A stretch of DNA of 7,457 bases, taken from NCBI GenBank assembly GCA_020062035.1, contig JAGUXD010000180.1, positions 1-7,457 on the forward strand, written 5' to 3'. The notes under the pieces are model-generated. The model was not told the origin of the DNA. It saw only the letters and a program-made list of their open reading frames with translations, and made no database searches. The stretch is from Candidatus Brocadiia bacterium (lineage in GTDB: Bacteria > Planctomycetota > MHYJ01 > JACQXL01). A program made the translations under genes and the position numbers. Shown in pieces: positions 5,482 through 7,457 of the stretch (its first letter is position 1; each line of letters starts with the position of its first letter).

Positions 5482-6636
5482 TCATTTCTTACCCAGAACC
5501 GTTGAAGAGATGATGACCTTCTGGATATTTGAGGTCCCTTCCACAATCTGGAATGATTTGGCATCGCGGAACATCCGCTCAACTGGATATTCTGATGAGA
5601 ATCCGTAAGAGCCAAAGATTTTTACAGCCAGACCGGTTGCCTTGACTGATGTCTCTGCGGCAAAATACTTGGCAGTTGAGACCTCTAAGGTATTACGAAG
5701 ACCTTTATCTCTAAGACAGGCAGCGCGATAGACCAGAAGCCGTGCGGCCTGAATATCCACGAACATCTCTGCAATCTGGTCCTGAATCATCTCAAATTCA
5801 GAGATTTTCTTGCCGAATTGCTCGCGTTCATTGGCGTATTTAACAGCCGCGTCCAGGGCACCCTTGGCAACACCAACAGCCCGAATCGCACAACTTAATC
5901 TGGTATTATCCAACATTGACATACAGACCTTAAAGCCATCGCCGGGTTTGCCTAACAAGGCACTCTTAGGAATTCTGGCGTCTTCAAAGATAATCTCACC
6001 GGTCGGGGCGCAGTGTAATCCTAATTTTGTTTCTATGGGCTTGGTGCTGATGCCTTTGGTATTTTTTAACTCTACCAGAAAAGCCGAGATTCCCTTGTGT
6101 TTCTGCGACGGGTCTGTATAGGCATAGACAATCCCGATATCCGCAACCTGGGCATTAGAAATCCAGGTCTTTGTGCCATTGAGTAAATAATGGTCTTCCT
6201 TATCAACTGCTAATGATTTCATTGATGCGACATCAGAGCCTGAATTCGGTTCAGTAATTGCAAAACAACCCATCATTTCACCGCTGACTAATCTGGGCAA
6301 ATATTTTCTCATGTGCTCATCCGTGCCCCAGTTAAGGATTACTAAACCAGGACCGATAGTTTGCATATTAAAAGGTAAGCCGTAGGAAGCACTGACACGG
6401 GCAATTTCTTCACAGATAATCAGTGTATCAAGCATTCCAGTCGGGCTACCTGTGCCGCCGAATTCTTCTGGAATGACACCGGCAAAGAACCCTAATTCGC
6501 CCATCTTTCGCACTATTTCCGGCCTGAAGCGATGTTCTTTCTCGTCTTTTTCTATGGTTGGCGAGATCTCATTCTGGGCAAAATCACGCCCTGTCTTCTG
6601 CATCAGCAATTGGTCCTCGCTCAATTCAAAATCCAT
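5482..6636 (-). CDS. Acyl-CoA dehydrogenase, substrate unresolved
   Basis: This FAD enzyme oxidises an acyl-CoA to the 2,3-enoyl-CoA and passes electrons to ETF in the cytoplasm. At 384 residues it is full length. Seen: helical N-terminal domain (about 1-120), signature GCFAITEPNSGSD (123-135), beta domain with KTWISNAQVADI (156-167), NTRL (244-247), FAD-contact REQFG (271-275), the FGSYGF..EYPVERMFRD signature (341-358), and catalytic Glu366 in IVEGTSNIQ (364-372). By memory-based comparison the overall sequence resembles anaerobic glutaryl-CoA and cyclohexane-carboxyl-CoA dehydrogenases. Val365 sits where decarboxylating glutaryl-CoA dehydrogenases have Tyr. The Arg-Ser pair that binds the glutaryl carboxylate appears to be Gly86-Leu87, so a glutaryl substrate is doubtful; a short or branched acyl-CoA is as likely. 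ATG6636 has a strong Shine-Dalgarno. No ETF, thiolase or hydratase gene is adjacent. Confidence 0.95.
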   Translation of the reverse strand: MDFELSEDQLLMQKTGRDFAQNEISPTIEKDEKEHRFRPEIVRKMGELGFFAGVIPEEFGGTGSPTGMLDTLIICEEIARVSASYGLPFNMQTIGPGLVILNWGTDEHMRKYLPRLVSGEMMGCFAITEPNSGSDVASMKSLAVDKEDHYLLNGTKTWISNAQVADIGIVYAYTDPSQKHKGISAFLVELKNTKGISTKPIETKLGLHCAPTGEIIFEDARIPKSALLGKPGDGFKVCMSMLDNTRLSCAIRAVGVAKGALDAAVKYANEREQFGKKISEFEMIQDQIAEMFVDIQAARLLVYRAACLRDKGLRNTLEVSTAKYFAAETSVKATGLAVKIFGSYGFSSEYPVERMFRDAKSFQIVEGTSNIQKVIISSTVLGKK

Positions 6637-6640
6637 AATT

Positions 6641-6648
6641 ACTCCTTT
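6641..6648 (-). promoter_or_regulatory. Shine-Dalgarno of the acyl-CoA dehydrogenase
   Basis: Read on the minus strand this is AAAGGAGT, with GGAG ending 5 bases before ATG6636. It is the strongest ribosome binding site in the window and confirms the annotated start. Confidence 0.85.
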
Positions 6649-6680
6649 CTTCTACTCGCGGTTAGCCCCGGCCTTCAGAT

Positions 6681-6686
6681 ATTATA
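6681..6686 (-). promoter_or_regulatory. Candidate -10 box for the acyl-CoA dehydrogenase
   Basis: The minus strand reads a perfect TATAAT here, about 45 bp upstream of the start codon, leaving a leader of roughly 38 nt. No good -35 box lies at 16-18 bp spacing (the best alignment reads CAAGAA), so the promoter is weak or activator-dependent if real. Confidence 0.4.
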
Positions 6687-6732
6687 TGCGGTGGTCGGGA
6701 TAATTCTTGAACAACAGATTTATTAGATTATC

Positions 6733-6760
6733 TTTACACAAATATATATGTTTTTATAAT
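6733..6760 (+). promoter_or_regulatory. Sigma70-type promoter for CxxC gene and greA
   Basis: TTTACA (6733-6738) matches the -35 consensus at five of six bases. After a 16-bp spacer comes a perfect TATAAT -10 (6755-6760). Expected initiation near 6767 gives a leader of about 60 nt before ATG6828. It is the best promoter match in the window and faces the small CxxC gene and greA. Confidence 0.7.
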
Positions 6761-6774
6761 GAAATCAAGAAAAC

Positions 6775-6815
6775 TCTGTAACTTTTAGCCACAGATTTCG
6801 CAGATTAAATCCGTG
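6775..6815 (+). promoter_or_regulatory. Leader with two mutually exclusive stems
   Basis: CACAGATTT (6790-6798) can pair with AAATCCGTG (6807-6815) at eight of nine positions around an 8-nt loop, ending 12 nt before ATG6828. Alternatively, TCTGT (6775-6779) pairs with ACAGA (6791-6795). ACAGA is common to both, so they cannot coexist. This lies within the predicted leader. It may only be a dispersed palindromic repeat; regulation is inference. Confidence 0.35.
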
Positions 6816-6827
6816 TAATTTATTAAG

Positions 6828-7025
6828 ATGGTGGAATGGCGAGAAAAAATATCTTCTGGGTTTAATCACATATCGTGGAGCCGAACCATTAGTAAAAAAC
6901 GGGTAAAATGGTATCAATTAACAAGTGAGATTAGCGAAATAAAGGCAGTGCGTTGTAATAAATGTAAGATAGGTTTTTTTATCTACGGTGATACAGATAA
7001 ACGCAAAGAAGATGATAAGAAATAA
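6828..7025 (+). CDS. Small CxxC protein upstream of greA, 65 aa
   Basis: I do not recognise a named family. The protein is basic and hydrophilic, without signal peptide or membrane segment. Near the C-terminus, KAVRCNKCKIGFFIYGD (40-56) holds one CxxC pair and resembles the first knuckle of Com-like zinc ribbons. No second CxxC is present, so a metal site would need a dimer or partner. It sits about 60 bp downstream of a near-consensus promoter, and its stop is 2 bp before greA, which has only a weak Shine-Dalgarno of its own. Translation may therefore be coupled. An in-frame stop at 6816-6818 limits the start; ATG6828 has no clear Shine-Dalgarno, and GTG6831 is an alternative. A coding role is likely but not certain; it could be just a leader ORF for greA. 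Confidence 0.55.
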   Translation: MVEWREKISSGFNHISWSRTISKKRVKWYQLTSEISEIKAVRCNKCKIGFFIYGDTDKRKEDDKK

Positions 7026-7027
7026 CT

Positions 7028-7457
7028 ATGTCAAATAAAATTCCGATAACTAAAGAAGGGCTGAAGAAATTACAAGAGAAACTTGAATACTTAAAGACCG
7101 AAGTTAGACCAAAGGCAGAGAAACGATTAGGTGAGGCAAAGGAATTCGGCGACTTGTCAGAAAATGCTGAATTTAATGCCGCAAGAGAAGAATTATGGAA
7201 TCTGGACCGCCGAATCGCTGAACTGCAAGCCCATCTCAGTTGTGTGGATATTGTTTCTACTAAACATATAAATCCCGATGAGGTATCTTTTGGGGCTCGG
7301 GTCAAAGTTAAAGATAAATCTCTTGGCGAAGATGAAGAATATACTTTAGTAGGAGAAGACGAATCTAATTTACAGGAAAATCGGATTGCTATTACCACTC
7401 CTATCGGACAGGGTTTATTAGGGCATAAAGTCGGTGATGTCGTAAAAATAAAGGTGC
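7028..7457 (+). CDS. greA: Transcription elongation factor GreA, 3' truncated
   Basis: GreA enters the RNA polymerase secondary channel and stimulates cleavage of backtracked RNA so that elongation resumes. The visible 143 residues cover nearly the whole protein (usual length about 155-160). The N-terminal coiled coil (about 9-77) carries the tip motif EFGDLSENAEFNAAREE (39-55), with Asp42 and Glu45 matching the catalytic acidic pair Asp41/Glu44 of E. coli. The C-terminal FKBP-like domain ends with ITTPIGQGLLGHKVGDVVKI (122-141), the characteristic GreA/GreB C-terminal signature. Only the last dozen or so residues are missing past the window edge. It follows the CxxC gene by 2 bp with no strong Shine-Dalgarno (AAGA at 7017-7020 at best), consistent with coupled translation from the upstream promoter. 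Everything looks intact and the GreA call is firm. Confidence 0.97.
   Translation, partial: MSNKIPITKEGLKKLQEKLEYLKTEVRPKAEKRLGEAKEFGDLSENAEFNAAREELWNLDRRIAELQAHLSCVDIVSTKHINPDEVSFGARVKVKDKSLGEDEEYTLVGEDESNLQENRIAITTPIGQGLLGHKVGDVVKIKV

Noticed and set aside
6452..6726. Plus-strand ORFs opposite the start of the acyl-CoA dehydrogenase
   Set aside because: They overlap the strongly supported minus-strand gene and its Shine-Dalgarno and have no coding character.
6979..7398. Minus-strand ORF of 139 codons opposite greA
   Set aside because: GreA on the plus strand is unambiguous; the antisense frame is a Ser/Phe-rich shadow.

Overview
The window looks like chromosome of an uncultured, AT-rich, diderm bacterium. 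The grounds are a type II secretion (T2SS) pseudopilin-type protein, a neighbour with a Sec signal peptide, bacterial Shine-Dalgarno and sigma70-type signals, and a GreA factor. The large pseudopilin with a LamG-like region and the short intergenic hairpins resemble what I know from metagenome-assembled candidate phyla, but nothing here fixes a phylum. I see no rRNA, tRNA, transposase, phage gene, CRISPR array or known defence system.

Layout. Positions 1-254 hold no gene. They carry a degenerate inverted repeat built from eight CGAAT/ATTCG words, plus two short CCCG...CGGG hairpins. Positions 255-3488 (+) encode a 1077-residue GspK-like minor pseudopilin with a LamG-like C-terminal half and a cysteine-rich tandem repeat. 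Nine bases later, 3498-4763 (+) encodes an unrecognised 421-residue exported protein whose Shine-Dalgarno sequence overlaps the stop of the first gene, so the two are probably co-translated. Positions 4764-5481 are a 718-bp convergent intergenic region with a 14-bp palindrome, a striking 16-unit array of 12-bp repeats and two more CCCG...CGGG hairpins. Positions 5482-6636 (-) encode a complete acyl-CoA dehydrogenase. Positions 6637-6827 are a divergent promoter region with a near-consensus promoter facing right. It drives a 65-residue CxxC protein (6828-7025), followed after 2 bp by greA (7028 to the window end, 3' truncated).

How the genes fit together. The first two genes plausibly form a secretion or cell-surface unit: a pseudopilin-anchored LamG-type module and a periplasmic or secreted partner. 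The acyl-CoA dehydrogenase is a stand-alone metabolic gene with no ETF, thiolase or hydratase gene in view. The small CxxC gene and greA form a transcription-related operon. The best candidates for something undescribed are the chimeric GspK-LamG protein with its orphan partner, and the 12-bp array. I do not see a complete, convincing new system, and the function of both candidates is unproven from sequence alone.
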